Shown here: piece after piece, positions 9,569-18,413 of the stretch | Layout: the number at the start of each line of letters is the position of its first letter | Numbering within the stretch: the first letter of the stretch is position 1 | Source of the DNA: Paenibacillus sp. FSL K6-0276 | GTDB taxonomy: Bacteria > Bacillota > Bacilli > Paenibacillales > Paenibacillaceae | Reading direction: 5' to 3' | DNA length: 64,000 nt | NCBI RefSeq assembly: GCF_037977235.1 | Contig: NZ_CP150276.1 | Span: 2,294,001 to 2,358,000, forward strand | Notes under the pieces: generated by a model | Told to the model about the DNA's origin: nothing | Database searches by the model: none | What the model saw: the letters and a program-made list of their open reading frames with translations, nothing else | Made by a program: the position numbers and the translations under genes

Positions 9569-10456
9569 GTGAATCGTACGGTAGCTAAAGAAGATCTCGA
9601 CAGTCGAATCTTTAACACCATAAATATTATCTTACTCTGTATTTGTACTGTAATTATCGTTGTTCCATTATGGAATGTGGTCATATCCTCCTTAAGTTCA
9701 GGCAAGGCGCTCGCGGAAGGCGGATTCATTTTTTGGTCTAAGGACTTCTCCTTAGAGAATTATCGTGCTGTATTTAATGATGAGACGATTGGACTAGCCT
9801 TCCTAGTCTCCATTGCCAAAACGTTCATCGGTGTCATTACCCACGTATTCTTTTGCGCGATGATCGGTTATGGCTTGAGTAAAAAATACATACGTGGCCG
9901 CAAGCTGTACGTTGCCATGGGTGTGATCACCATGTTCTTCTCGGGTGGTATGATTCCAACGTATTTATTGATTAAGTCACTCGGTCTATTGAACAGCTTT
10001 TGGGTTTATATTATCCCGGCCTTGTTCAGTTATTATGACGTAGTTATTCTAATGAACTTCTTCAGAAACGTGCCGGATTCACTTGAAGAGTCAGCCAAAA
10101 TCGATGGTGCAGGTGACTGGCGTATATTCCTGAAGATTTTTATCCCTCTTTCCATGCCGGCTATGGCTACGATCGCGTTGTTTAACGGGGTTGGGCAATG
10201 GAATGACTTTATGACCACTAAATTATACATTACCGATCAAGCACTCTATCCGTTGCAGATGAAGCTCTATGAAATTATCGTTCAGTCGCAAACGCAAGCC
10301 ATGCAAAATGTCGGTGGATCTGCCATTATCGAAACTACAACTAAAGGGGTTCAACTAGCAACAATTGTCATTACAACTCTGCCGATTGTTGTGATGTATC
10401 CAATATTACAGAGGTACTTTATTTCAGGAATGATGATGGGGGCGGTTAAAGAATAG
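9569..10456 (+). CDS. ABC sugar transporter permease, YtcP type
   Basis: This 295-residue inner membrane component carries six membrane segments and the EAA motif (EESAKIDGAGDWRIFLKI). It ends in 'ISGMMMGAVKE', the C-terminus characteristic of YtcP-like permeases. GTG start preceded by AAGGAGGC, 14 bases after the previous stop, so it is co-translated with it. It probably imports oligosaccharides delivered by the lipoprotein encoded next. Confidence 0.93.
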   Translation: MNRTVAKEDLDSRIFNTINIILLCICTVIIVVPLWNVVISSLSSGKALAEGGFIFWSKDFSLENYRAVFNDETIGLAFLVSIAKTFIGVITHVFFCAMIGYGLSKKYIRGRKLYVAMGVITMFFSGGMIPTYLLIKSLGLLNSFWVYIIPALFSYYDVVILMNFFRNVPDSLEESAKIDGAGDWRIFLKIFIPLSMPAMATIALFNGVGQWNDFMTTKLYITDQALYPLQMKLYEIIVQSQTQAMQNVGGSAIIETTTKGVQLATIVITTLPIVVMYPILQRYFISGMMMGAVKE

Positions 10457-10506
10457 GAAAATAGGTGGTTTCTTGTAGAAAACGCTAGTATACGTAACAG
10501 TTATTC

Positions 10507-10540
10507 GGAAGTGTAGCTACCCAATCAGATCTACACTTCC
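10507..10540 (+). other. Intercistronic hairpin before the binding-protein gene
   Basis: GGAAGTGTAG at 10507-10516 pairs perfectly with CTACACTTCC at 10531-10540. There is no T-run, so it may be an mRNA-processing or stability element that sets a higher level of the binding protein. Confidence 0.5.
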
Positions 10541-10574
10541 AGTACTTACAAAACTTTTTAGGGGGAAATAAAAG

Positions 10575-12212
10575 ATGAATAAAGCATTTGGGAAAAAAGG
10601 ACTCAAACTTTGTACTGCACTTATGGCTGTTGTATTAGTATTTACGGGTTGTGGATCAAAAGGAAATTCTGATAGCTCCAGTAAAGAATTAAGTTCCATT
10701 GAAGGCCGTTATACGATAGATCCGGAAACACCGGCATGGAAGCTGGATAAAAAAGAGGAAACTACGGATCTCACTTGGTACGTGAATGCAGACTGGTGGA
10801 ATACTGATTTCGGTAAAGATCTCGTTACTAAAAAAATTAAAGAGGATCTAAATATCAACATTAAATTCATTAAAGGCGATGACACTAAGCTGAATACGAT
10901 TTTTGCCGGTGGTGAAATGCCGGACTTGTTGACAGTACTTGATTCTAACTCTCCTGTGGTACAAAAAGCCTCTACATGGGCGCTGCCACTGAACGATCTA
11001 GCCGATAAATATGATCCTTATTTCAATAAAGTGGCTGCAAAAGATACGATGAACTGGTTCCAATTAGCAGACGGTAAGACTTATGGCTATCCTAACTATT
11101 CAAATACTCAAAACGATTATGATAGCGGTAACATTCCTGCTAAAACGGCATTTGTCATCCGTAAGGATGTTTACGAAGCGATTGGAAAACCAACCATTGG
11201 TACTCCAGAAGAATTCAAGAGTGCTATGCAACAAATTAAAAAGGAGTTCCCAGAAATGATTCCTTTTGGTTTTAACTCCATTGGTAAAGGTACTGGTTCT
11301 TTGGGAGATGTACTACAGGACTTCATCGGAGTACCGATGGAAACTGAAAATGGCGAGTTCTACAACCGTAATCTGGATGAGGACTATTTGGCTTGGTTGA
11401 AAACATTAAATGAAGTCTACAGAAATGGTGATATCAGTGATGACAGTTTTGCAGATGATGGTACTGCCTTTGAAGAAAAAGTGAAATCAGGTAAATATGC
11501 AACAATGCTGCTCGACGGAACGCCTCAACAAAGTGGTAACCTGCAAATCTTCATGACTGCAAATCCAGGTAAGGAATATATCGCTATTGATGGACCGCAA
11601 AGCACAGTTGGTCATGAGCCAACGTTGAATCAATCAGGTATTACAGGCTGGATGATCAGTTTTATTACTAAAAAGGCTAAAGACCCTGCTAAAGCTATTC
11701 AAGTCTACACGTATTTGCTTAGTGAAGAAGGACAGAAGCTTATGAACTATGGTATTGAAGGAGAAACCTATAAAGTTAATGAAGCCGGTAAAATTGAATT
11801 CTTGCCTGAAATCAAAGATCTTCAATTGAATAATGCTGATAAATTTAAAAAAGAATACCGGATGGGCGAATTTATGTTCTTCGGACATGACCGTGATAAA
11901 GCTTTGAGTAATGATGCATTCGCAGAGTCGATTAAACAAATGCAAGAATGGGGCAAAGGAAAGATGAAACCGCACTTCATTCTAGAAAATATCAACCCAG
12001 CTCAAGGAACACCTGAAGCTCGTAGTCTAACTGCAATTGACACTACTTGGAATACTTCACTTGTAAGTATGATTCGTTCCAAAGATGATGCTACTTTCGA
12101 TAGTAGCTTAGCTGCTTACAAAGCATTCTTGAATGATAACAACTGGGATAAGATTGTAGAAGTTCGTTCTGAAAAAATGAAAAATAACAAAGAAAAACTA
12201 GGACTTAAATAA
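10575..12212 (+). CDS. Extracellular sugar-binding lipoprotein, LplA/YtcQ type
   Basis: The 545-residue protein has a lipoprotein signal peptide with lipobox VFTGC at about residues 22-26, after which it would be lipid-anchored outside the membrane. The mature part shows the long family-1 solute-binding fold: 'TDLTWYVNADWWN', 'AGGEMPDLLTVLDSNSP', 'DGKTYGYPNYSNT', and 'YTYLLSEEGQKLMNYGIEGETY'. It pairs with the two permeases immediately upstream. RBS AGGGGGAAA. The substrate is inferred to be an oligosaccharide cleaved by the GH30 enzyme that follows; direct evidence is lacking. Confidence 0.93.
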   Translation: MNKAFGKKGLKLCTALMAVVLVFTGCGSKGNSDSSSKELSSIEGRYTIDPETPAWKLDKKEETTDLTWYVNADWWNTDFGKDLVTKKIKEDLNINIKFIKGDDTKLNTIFAGGEMPDLLTVLDSNSPVVQKASTWALPLNDLADKYDPYFNKVAAKDTMNWFQLADGKTYGYPNYSNTQNDYDSGNIPAKTAFVIRKDVYEAIGKPTIGTPEEFKSAMQQIKKEFPEMIPFGFNSIGKGTGSLGDVLQDFIGVPMETENGEFYNRNLDEDYLAWLKTLNEVYRNGDISDDSFADDGTAFEEKVKSGKYATMLLDGTPQQSGNLQIFMTANPGKEYIAIDGPQSTVGHEPTLNQSGITGWMISFITKKAKDPAKAIQVYTYLLSEEGQKLMNYGIEGETYKVNEAGKIEFLPEIKDLQLNNADKFKKEYRMGEFMFFGHDRDKALSNDAFAESIKQMQEWGKGKMKPHFILENINPAQGTPEARSLTAIDTTWNTSLVSMIRSKDDATFDSSLAAYKAFLNDNNWDKIVEVRSEKMKNNKEKLGLK

Positions 12213-12229
12213 GTTGGATTATTGAATGC

Positions 12230-12249
12230 GGCCCCTTAACTGGGGCCTC
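12230..12249 (+). terminator. GC-rich hairpin between the binding protein and GH30 genes
   Basis: GGCCCC and GGGGCC enclose a short TTAACT loop with a weak T-tail. It likely works as a partial terminator, lowering GH30 expression relative to the binding protein. Confidence 0.5.
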
Positions 12250-12275
12250 TTCATAAGAAGATGGAGGGAAACAAC

Positions 12276-13619
12276 ATGCCAGAGCTTAAAATTTATCAAT
12301 CCACAGGGGAGAATTCATTATTTGTAGAGCAAAGTCTACAACAATTAACTCCAATTGCTAACGCTGAGGCGACCACTACTGTAACTATTGATGAGAATCA
12401 AACCTTTCAGGAAATGGATGGCTTTGGGGCATCCTTTACGGATTCATCCGCCTACTTGATTAACCAAGTACTGGACAATGAACAGAAAAAAGAAGTCATG
12501 AGCAAACTTTTTGATTCCCAAGATGGAATTGGCTTGTCTGTATTAAGAAATCCAATGGGAGCATCGGATTATGCTAGAGATATTTATAGCTATGACGATA
12601 TGCCTGCACAGGTAACCGATACGAAATTAACTCATTTCTCCATCGCACATGATGAAGCAGATATTATTCCTTTGTTACAACAAGCGCTGGAAATTAATCC
12701 TCAGATCAAGCTGATGGCTTCACCATGGAGTGCACCAGGTTGGATGAAGACTAGCGGATCGATGATCGCCGGTGAACTTAAACAAGAATATTACCAGGCT
12801 TATGCCGATTATTTTGTACGATACATTCAAGCATTTGAAAAACACGGATTGCCAACTTATGCGGTAACACCGCAGAACGAGCCTCTTTTTGAACCAAAGC
12901 ACTACCCTAGTATGTTAATGCTGCCTGAGGCGCAAAGAGATTTCATTAAAAATTATTTGAAGCCTAGCTTTGTGAAACACAACATCAATACAAAAATTCT
13001 CTGCTACGACCACAACTGGGATCGTCCGGATTATCCACTAACGGTGCTGAATTATGCGAAAGATGAAGTCGACGGTGTAGCTTGGCACTGGTATGGCGGC
13101 AATGCGTCAGCACAATCGGAGGTTCTAAAGGCTTTTGCGGATAAAGAAGTGCATTTCACAGAAGGTTCTGGTGGGGAATGGATTCCTCCATTTGAACAAG
13201 CCTTCTCGAATGTAATGAGAACAGGGATTGATATTCTCAGAAATCATAGTAAATCCTTTGTATTATGGAATATGGCCTTAGATGAGAAGAACGGCCCTAC
13301 CGTGCCGGGCTTTGGAAAAAGTACTTGTCGCGGCGTTGTTACGGTCAACCAAGAGACCAAGGAACTTACGTATACGCTGGACTATTATGCGCTGGCACAT
13401 TTCAGTAAATTCATTCGTCCTAAGGCAGTACGTATCGAAGCTTCCACAAATCAAGAACTTATTCGTTCCGTAGCTTTTAAGAATACGGATAATTCCATTG
13501 CGGTAGTCCTGTTCAACGATAGTGAAAAGGCTGAGAATGTGGCTGTGAACTTGCAGGGTACGGATGATTTATCGTTCCGTTTGGAGTCTAAAAGTGCCTT
13601 ATCTATTTTGATTAAATAA
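12276..13619 (+). CDS. Glycoside hydrolase family 30 (glucosylceramidase-like)
   Basis: The enzyme is a GH30 retaining beta-glycosidase: 'TFQEMDGFGASFTDSSAYL' at the N-terminus, acid/base Glu202 in TPQNEPLF, and nucleophile Glu296 in VHFTEGSGGEW, followed by the short C-terminal beta-domain 'FRLESKSALSILI'. There is no signal peptide, so it acts on imported oligosaccharides in the cytoplasm. The ATG at 12276 is preferred over the in-frame ATG at 12261 because GGAGGG at 12263-12268 is then correctly placed. It is the last gene of the LacI-linked operon. Substrates could be beta-1,6- or beta-1,3-linked glucosides or xylosides; the sequence does not decide. Confidence 0.92.
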   Translation: MPELKIYQSTGENSLFVEQSLQQLTPIANAEATTTVTIDENQTFQEMDGFGASFTDSSAYLINQVLDNEQKKEVMSKLFDSQDGIGLSVLRNPMGASDYARDIYSYDDMPAQVTDTKLTHFSIAHDEADIIPLLQQALEINPQIKLMASPWSAPGWMKTSGSMIAGELKQEYYQAYADYFVRYIQAFEKHGLPTYAVTPQNEPLFEPKHYPSMLMLPEAQRDFIKNYLKPSFVKHNINTKILCYDHNWDRPDYPLTVLNYAKDEVDGVAWHWYGGNASAQSEVLKAFADKEVHFTEGSGGEWIPPFEQAFSNVMRTGIDILRNHSKSFVLWNMALDEKNGPTVPGFGKSTCRGVVTVNQETKELTYTLDYYALAHFSKFIRPKAVRIEASTNQELIRSVAFKNTDNSIAVVLFNDSEKAENVAVNLQGTDDLSFRLESKSALSILIK

Positions 13620-13630
13620 TTTGTATTTGA

Positions 13631-13664
13631 AGTGCTCGAATTTTGATTCGAGCACTTTTTTTTG
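13631..13664 (+). terminator. Terminator of the LacI-linked operon
   Basis: AGTGCTCGAA at 13631-13640 pairs with TTCGAGCACT, followed by a run of eight T. Confidence 0.9.
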
Positions 13665-13732
13665 GCAAAAACGCATAAAAAATCAGTGTTCGTAAATCTT
13701 AAACGCATCCCTATAGCGAGGAGACATGAGCA

Positions 13733-14161
13733 TTGAATAGAAAGCTTTTACTGACGCTGCTAGTTCTGTGTTTGATGATTACTGGTGGTTCTAGTATTTT
13801 TGCTGTTAAAAGTTTGCTACCTGTAAAGAATGAAGCACCAAAATGGGCGGTGGAGCTTCATAAAAGTAAACTGCCTTCGCCACAACCGGAAAAATATATG
13901 AGTTACGAGCTATTGATCACAAATTTAAGTGAAGAATCGTTAGATGTAACTTTTGAGTTGTACCGACCAGTGCAAGACCCTAATCAGGAGCAAATTATAT
14001 TAACAGATCCATTTCGCTATGTTATGAGGCCGAATGAGATGGTTAACTTTAGCCATTTTTTTATAAAGACAGGTGCAAAAGAAATGGAGGTCGTACTCAC
14101 GTGGAATGATCAGAATAGAGGTAAGCATAAACAAAGTATTAGATTTACTGATTTTGAATAA
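13733..14161 (+). CDS. Small exported or membrane-anchored protein, unknown
   Basis: The 142-residue protein begins with a hydrophobic segment (LLLTLLVLCLMITGGSSIFAV) that could be a signal peptide or anchor, followed by a beta-rich domain ('MSYELLITNLSEESLDVTFELYRP', 'MEVVLTW'). The pattern resembles Ig-like or BsuPI-like small exported domains, but no family is certain. The TTG at 13733 is chosen because GAGGAG precedes it and the overlapping ATG frame stops after four codons. It is flanked by terminators and therefore forms its own unit. Confidence 0.7.
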   Translation: MNRKLLLTLLVLCLMITGGSSIFAVKSLLPVKNEAPKWAVELHKSKLPSPQPEKYMSYELLITNLSEESLDVTFELYRPVQDPNQEQIILTDPFRYVMRPNEMVNFSHFFIKTGAKEMEVVLTWNDQNRGKHKQSIRFTDFE

Positions 14162-14185
14162 TTGATCATAGAAACGCTAAATATT

Positions 14186-14219
14186 ACAGGGCATATTCCA
14201 ATGGGATGTGCCCTGTTTT
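14186..14219 (+). terminator. Terminator
   Basis: ACAGGGCATAT pairs with ATGTGCCCTGT, followed by TTTT; it ends the preceding small gene. Confidence 0.75.
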
Positions 14220-14247
14220 GCCTATAGTGGGAATTGAATTCGTTGGT

Positions 14248-14297
14248 TTGCTCCACAGCTTGTTTTAATTTATAATGTGCTTTATATAATTGCAGTT
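14248..14297 (+). promoter_or_regulatory. Promoter of the Rrf2 gene with overlapping shared motif
   Basis: TTGCTC at 14248-14253, 17 bases, then TATAAT at 14271-14276. The -10 starts the motif TATAATGTGCTT, N7, TTGCAGTT (14271-14297), which recurs exactly with the same spacing before the DoxX gene at 14796. This is a good candidate for the Rrf2 operator. Confidence 0.65.
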
Positions 14298-14315
14298 GAA
14301 AGGGGGAGATGGGAC

Positions 14316-14747
14316 ATGAGTACAGCTAATCGTGGTGTGAACATCGGACCTCCCCGTTTTAAAATAGCGGTACATTCGATCGTCTGGCTTGCTAAAAGTG
14401 GCAGCATATTATCCAGTGCCATGATCGCAAGCCAAGTGAATTCACACGCGACCTTTATGCGTAGAGTGATGCAGTCTTTGGCGACTGCAGGAATCGTGGA
14501 TTCCAAAGGTGGAAGAGAAGGAGGGTATGTTCTTCGGAAATCTGCTGATGAGATCACACTGGGAGAGATTTATGAGGCAGTTAGTACAGCGGCGGAGGAA
14601 CCTGAAGTGGATATGGCGTGTGGAGCAAGTGCTTTGATTGATGTAGAACTAGAAAGAATTCTCCAAGAGACCGAACAACGGACCATTGAGTATTTACGCC
14701 AATATACGGTTATTAATGTTATGGAGCGGGTAGAGTTTTTTTCTTAA
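14316..14747 (+). CDS. Rrf2-family transcriptional regulator
   Basis: The 143-residue protein has the Rrf2 winged helix ('FKIAVHSIVWLAKSG', 'ATFMRRVMQSLATAGIVDS', wing 'GGREGGYVLR'). It contains only one Cys (MACGAS), not the three-Cys iron-sulfur ligand set of IscR/NsrR, so it resembles the non-cluster YwnA-like group. ATG 14316 is chosen over the upstream GTG at 14277 because GGGGGAG precedes it and the GTG lies within the promoter's -10 region. A shared promoter motif suggests it regulates itself and the DoxX gene downstream. Confidence 0.9.
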   Translation: MSTANRGVNIGPPRFKIAVHSIVWLAKSGSILSSAMIASQVNSHATFMRRVMQSLATAGIVDSKGGREGGYVLRKSADEITLGEIYEAVSTAAEEPEVDMACGASALIDVELERILQETEQRTIEYLRQYTVINVMERVEFFS

Positions 14748-14795
14748 TATTTTTAATTTTTAAAAAGAGTACTGGTTAAGTCTTTCTCCAGCTAC

Positions 14796-14822
14796 TATAA
14801 TGTGCTTATCAGAGTTGCAGTT
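14796..14822 (+). promoter_or_regulatory. Second copy of the Rrf2-linked motif, DoxX promoter
   Basis: TATAATGTGCTT, N7, TTGCAGTT, identical in both halves and spacing to the copy at 14271. TATAAT probably acts as the -10; the -35 (TGGTTA at 14773) is weak, and the DoxX start is about 170 bases further on. Confidence 0.6.
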
Positions 14823-14994
14823 TATTGCTGCGTTTTTTTTGGAGGTATTGTGCTTGTGATGAGCACATATAATGATAAGGGGGAATCCACGAAGCGGAGT
14901 ATCGTATGTATCATCTATTTTTTTCAGCAGAAGGTTTCATTTACTTTAATATGTGTGCGTTATAGGTGCAAATATTTCATAGGGAGAGATGACA

Positions 14995-15369
14995 ATGAAT
15001 ATTGTATCCATCGTATTGCAGAGCTTGCTAGTACTTACTTTTGTTATGGCAGGGTTCGGAAAGGTAACAGGTTCACAAATGCATGTGGAAAACTTCAAAC
15101 ACTGGGGTTTGCCGCAATGGTTTCGAGTAGTAACCGGACTTGTTGAACTCGTCGCTGCGGCAGCTTTGATTGTTGGCTACTGGGAACCTAGTTGGGCGGC
15201 AGCAGGTGCACTTTTACTTGGAGTTACTGCCATCGGCGGTGTTCTGACTCATGTTCGCGTAAAAGATTCGTTCAAACAGACGTTTCCGATCATCCTGCTC
15301 GGCGTGCTAGCTTTTATCGTATTTTTCATTCGTCTTTCAGATCTGGGTGACTTTCCAGGGTTTAAGTAA
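14995..15369 (+). CDS. DoxX-family membrane protein
   Basis: This 124-residue protein has four membrane segments and the DoxX pattern: 'LLVLTFVMAGFGKVTGS' in the first helix, 'HWGLPQWFRVVTGLVEL', then 'AGALLLGVTAIGGVLTHV'. DoxX proteins are small quinone/thiol-related membrane proteins often induced by redox or electrophile stress, in keeping with an Rrf2-type neighbour. ATG 14995 is preferred over 14989 because GGGAGAG then sits 7 bases away. The leader from the upstream promoter is unusually long, about 190 bases. Confidence 0.85.
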   Translation: MNIVSIVLQSLLVLTFVMAGFGKVTGSQMHVENFKHWGLPQWFRVVTGLVELVAAAALIVGYWEPSWAAAGALLLGVTAIGGVLTHVRVKDSFKQTFPIILLGVLAFIVFFIRLSDLGDFPGFK

Positions 15370-15390
15370 TTATACTTGAATAATATAAAT

Positions 15391-15433
15391 GGCAGTTCAG
15401 TGCTGAGTTTCAGCATCTGGACTGCCTTTTTTG
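15391..15433. terminator. Bidirectional terminator between DoxX and pdxK
   Basis: GGCAGTTCAGTGCTGA pairs imperfectly with TCAGCATCTGGACTGCC and is followed by TTTTTT. Confidence 0.8.
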
Positions 15434-15458
15434 TTTCTGGATCTTTAGCTTTTAGGTT

Positions 15459-16271
15459 CTAACGTTCTAAACGATACCCACCGTGAAATACAGGACCCAC
15501 ATATTCATTAAACGCAAATCCATTGCGAATGGCTGCGGAGACAAAATCTTTAGCTTTTGCTACAGCTTCATGGACGGATAGGCCATTAGCTAAACCGCCG
15601 GTAATTGCTGCGGCAAAAGTACATCCAGCTCCATGATTATGAGCAGGCTCGATTTTGGCTGTTTGAAATACTGTGTACTCAGAACCGTCGAAGAAGACAT
15701 CAATCGCTTGATCGCCCCCGAGTGCTTTGCCGCCTTTAACCACGACATTACGTGCACCGAGCTTATGAATCAGACGAGCAGCTTCTTTCATATCCTCTAG
15801 GGTAGAAAGTTTGCCAAGACCTGAAAGAACGCCTGCTTCAAACAAATTTGGGGTGACTACAGTTGCTAGAGGTAGCAGTAAGTCACGAATAGCCTCAGCG
15901 CTGTCAGGGTTCAAAACTTCATCTTCGCCCTTGCACACCATGACCGGGTCAATCACTACATTGGTCTGTAGATTTTCTTTGATCGCTTGCTCAGCAACAC
16001 GTACGATTTCAACACTTCCCAGCATACCCGTCTTCATGGCATTTACCGGACCGCCTGCGAAAATAGTTTTTAACTGCTCAGCAACAATGGACGCATCAAT
16101 AGGATACACATTGTGGTGCCATCCATTGTCAGGGTCCATGGTAACGATAGTGGTTAAGGCACTGAAGCCGTAGGTTCCATACTCTTCAAATGTTTTTAAA
16201 TCCGCTTGGATACCTGCACCACCACTGGAGTCGCTGCCTGCAATAGTTAGTGTTTTAATGATTTTTGTCAT
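15459..16271 (-). CDS. pdxK: Pyridoxal/pyridoxine kinase, ThiD-like ribokinase fold
   Basis: This 270-residue protein is close to B. subtilis PdxK, which phosphorylates pyridoxal, pyridoxine and hydroxymethylpyrimidine. It has 'LTIAGSDSSGGAGIQADLKTF' at the N-terminus, 'DPVMVCKG' near 115, 'VVTPNLFEA' near 137, and the anion-hole motif HGAGCTFAAAI with the catalytic Asp position replaced by Cys (GAGC), as in the PdxK branch and unlike GxGD ribokinases. ATG follows AAAGGGGACG. It is monocistronic, with a terminator shared with the convergent DoxX gene. Confidence 0.93.
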   Translation of the reverse strand: MTKIIKTLTIAGSDSSGGAGIQADLKTFEEYGTYGFSALTTIVTMDPDNGWHHNVYPIDASIVAEQLKTIFAGGPVNAMKTGMLGSVEIVRVAEQAIKENLQTNVVIDPVMVCKGEDEVLNPDSAEAIRDLLLPLATVVTPNLFEAGVLSGLGKLSTLEDMKEAARLIHKLGARNVVVKGGKALGGDQAIDVFFDGSEYTVFQTAKIEPAHNHGAGCTFAAAITGGLANGLSVHEAVAKAKDFVSAAIRNGFAFNEYVGPVFHGGYRLER

Positions 16272-16433
16272 GGTAACGTCCCCTTTATATAACTGAATTC
16301 ATAAACAACGCACTGCAATGATTATAACAAAAATTAGCACATTCGTCTTTTAAAAAGCAGGGGTATATCTAACCTCTCTTCCAGCGTCTTGAATTATTTC
16401 TTAAGTTATCAATCTTCCACAGGGATAGAGTAT

Positions 16434-16690
16434 GAGTCCGATTCACTGAGCATGCATATCAATATAGAAAGAAATGATAAAGGCCAATTGCATCCTGCGA
16501 CATATTGGTATGAGCTCGTGATACAGCTGCCGCGGGATGACGATTCGATGGGAATGAAGAATGGAATTATTAATACCTGGTTGCTACATCTTCGGTTGGC
16601 ACTCTGTTATGATCGTCTCGGACAACATGAGAAGGGAAATCATCATAATGAAACATCGCTGAGCTTTTACCCATCCCATCCCATCCCAGT
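16434..16690 (+). pseudogene. Remnant of a TPR-type glycosyltransferase (C-terminal TPR part)
   Basis: The frame reads 'HPATYWYELVIQLPRDDDSM', then 'TWLLHLRLALCYDRLGQHEK' and 'HNETSLSFYPSHP'. This matches the tetratricopeptide part found after GT2 domains in many Paenibacillus glycosyltransferases (YWYE...WLPHLQLCVCYDRLGQ...EHNE pattern, from memory). The catalytic GT2 part is missing and no start signal precedes it. The open frame continues to 16937 only because it runs antisense over the next gene, so the remnant is taken to end near 16690. Confidence 0.55.
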
Positions 16691-16790
16691 ATGTTATATA
16701 ATCACACTTATTTCAAAAATCTGCTTGGCGATAAATGTGCAAATAACGTCATCTGGGTCCGTAAGCATTTCTCCATTGTACCCTCTTTTA

Positions 16791-18413
16791 TTAAGCTGGA
16801 TTGTATTGTTGTTCCTTTTTATATTCATTAGGAGGGAGGCCTACCTCTTGTTTGAAAAGCTTGGAGAAATAGGAGTAGTTGTTATATCCAACTTTGTTCG
16901 CCACTGTATATACAGACATATTTGTGGTTTCCAATAAATGCTTCGCAGCCGCGATTCTGACTTGGATGACATAGCTACCTAATGAAACTCCAGTTTCTCG
17001 TTTGAATATTCTTGCCAGATAATCCGGATTGAGATAGACAATTTCAGCCAAATCATTTCGTGTCAGATCATCGCCGTAATGCGAATGAATGTAATGCTTG
17101 ATTTCTTCTACGACAGATTTTGGCTGTGCAGCGAAGTCTCGGTATTTCATTGCTGTATTGACTAGATATTTAAGATATTCTTCCATATCCTCGATCGAAT
17201 TCAAAGAATGCATTATTAATTTATCATTCGTTGTTCCGGAATACAATTTATGTGATCGTATACCTTTTATGTTGAGAAACGAATAGACAAGCTGAACTAC
17301 ATCTAATCGGAATAAGCTAAGGACGGAAGTTTCTAGTGTTTTATTATTAAGCATAACTTTTAAATATTGTGTGACTTCTTCAAGAAAAGCGGAAAGTTTA
17401 TTCTGGTCAAGCAGCTCTTCCAAATACCCAAGATCCGGTGGAGTGTAGACTGTTTTATTTTGAGAGAGGTATGCTTCTACCAGAAAGGTCTGATTTCTGC
17501 ACTTCGTAATTTTTTCATCCATATGAAGTGATTGTTTTAGAACATTCCCCACATTAATCAGTTTATCGTATAAACCAATATTGCAGCAGACATCACATTT
17601 TAAATAAGGGTTCGCTTTTTGAATAAAGGATGAGCACAACTCTTCAAGTACTAGAGTGTCCGGCGTTTGGTTCCATTTTAATATGGCGATCCAGTTATAA
17701 TCTTTATATTCCAGAATGCTCTCAATGGTAAAATAAGGATTCTGAAACAATTCGTACAATATATTAAGCAGGGCAAAATCAAAAAGATCTTTTTCTTCTT
17801 TACCCATGCTGCCATTGTAAGGAAATAAGTTGAATATCAAAGGCTGTAGGGTATCGCTCATTTGATAGGACAGATTTTGTTCTTCAATGGCATGAGTGAT
17901 GTCTGCGGGTTTAATCGGGAATGAAGTACTACCACTTACCAGCTTGCGCCAAAAATGCTCGAGAATCTTCGCCTGATTTTTTTGCCAAAAGTAGCCTCCC
18001 TGTATGGCTTTTTCATTACTCTGTTGTTCTTTTGCCTGTGTGACAGCCTTTTGGATGATCAGCATCAGCTTATCAAATTCGATAGGCTTGAGAAAATATT
18101 CAAAGCTCTGCAATTCGATTGCTTTCTGTGCATAGTTGAAATCTGCATAATTGGTAAGAAGAATCGTCTGAATACTATAATTCCCCTCGCGAATCCATGC
18201 CAGAAGTTCGAGTCCGCTACCCTGCGGCATTTCAATATCTGAAATCAGAATTTGAACCGAATGTTTTTCTATGATTTCACGTGCTTGAGCGACATTATTA
18301 GCGGTATAAACCGTTTCGATGTGTAGTGATTCCCAATCTATTCTCTTTTGCAATGCGGCAATAACATAAAAGTCATCATCAACAAGCAGTACATTCATAG
18401 GTTTGTTCTCCAT
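16791..18413 (-). CDS. Response regulator with AraC-type DNA-binding domain, YesN type
   Basis: The receiver domain (residues 6-125) has the acidic pocket 'LLVDDD', phospho-acceptor Asp59 in ISDIEMP, and Lys in 'EYFLKPIEF'. A long central region follows, and residues 440-540 contain two AraC helix-turn-helix motifs ('LTRNDLAEIVYLNPDYLARIF' and 'VYTVANKVGYNNYSYFSKLFK'). ATG 18413 directly abuts the kinase stop; an internal Met at 18398 has a better ribosome binding site (GGAGAAC) and may be the true start. It probably activates the divergent ABC operon at 20420 through direct repeats 21 bp apart at 20195-20228. Confidence 0.92.
   Translation of the reverse strand: MENKPMNVLLVDDDFYVIAALQKRIDWESLHIETVYTANNVAQAREIIEKHSVQILISDIEMPQGSGLELLAWIREGNYSIQTILLTNYADFNYAQKAIELQSFEYFLKPIEFDKLMLIIQKAVTQAKEQQSNEKAIQGGYFWQKNQAKILEHFWRKLVSGSTSFPIKPADITHAIEEQNLSYQMSDTLQPLIFNLFPYNGSMGKEEKDLFDFALLNILYELFQNPYFTIESILEYKDYNWIAILKWNQTPDTLVLEELCSSFIQKANPYLKCDVCCNIGLYDKLINVGNVLKQSLHMDEKITKCRNQTFLVEAYLSQNKTVYTPPDLGYLEELLDQNKLSAFLEEVTQYLKVMLNNKTLETSVLSLFRLDVVQLVYSFLNIKGIRSHKLYSGTTNDKLIMHSLNSIEDMEEYLKYLVNTAMKYRDFAAQPKSVVEEIKHYIHSHYGDDLTRNDLAEIVYLNPDYLARIFKRETGVSLGSYVIQVRIAAAKHLLETTNMSVYTVANKVGYNNYSYFSKLFKQEVGLPPNEYKKEQQYNPA

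Noticed and set aside
14802..15146. 114-residue ORF upstream of and overlapping DoxX
   Set aside because: Its second half is a shifted reading of DoxX, and the first half is leader sequence; no ribosome binding site fits.
16690..16937. Extension of the glycosyltransferase remnant to 16937
   Set aside because: This part is antisense to the response-regulator gene and has lost the TPR pattern.
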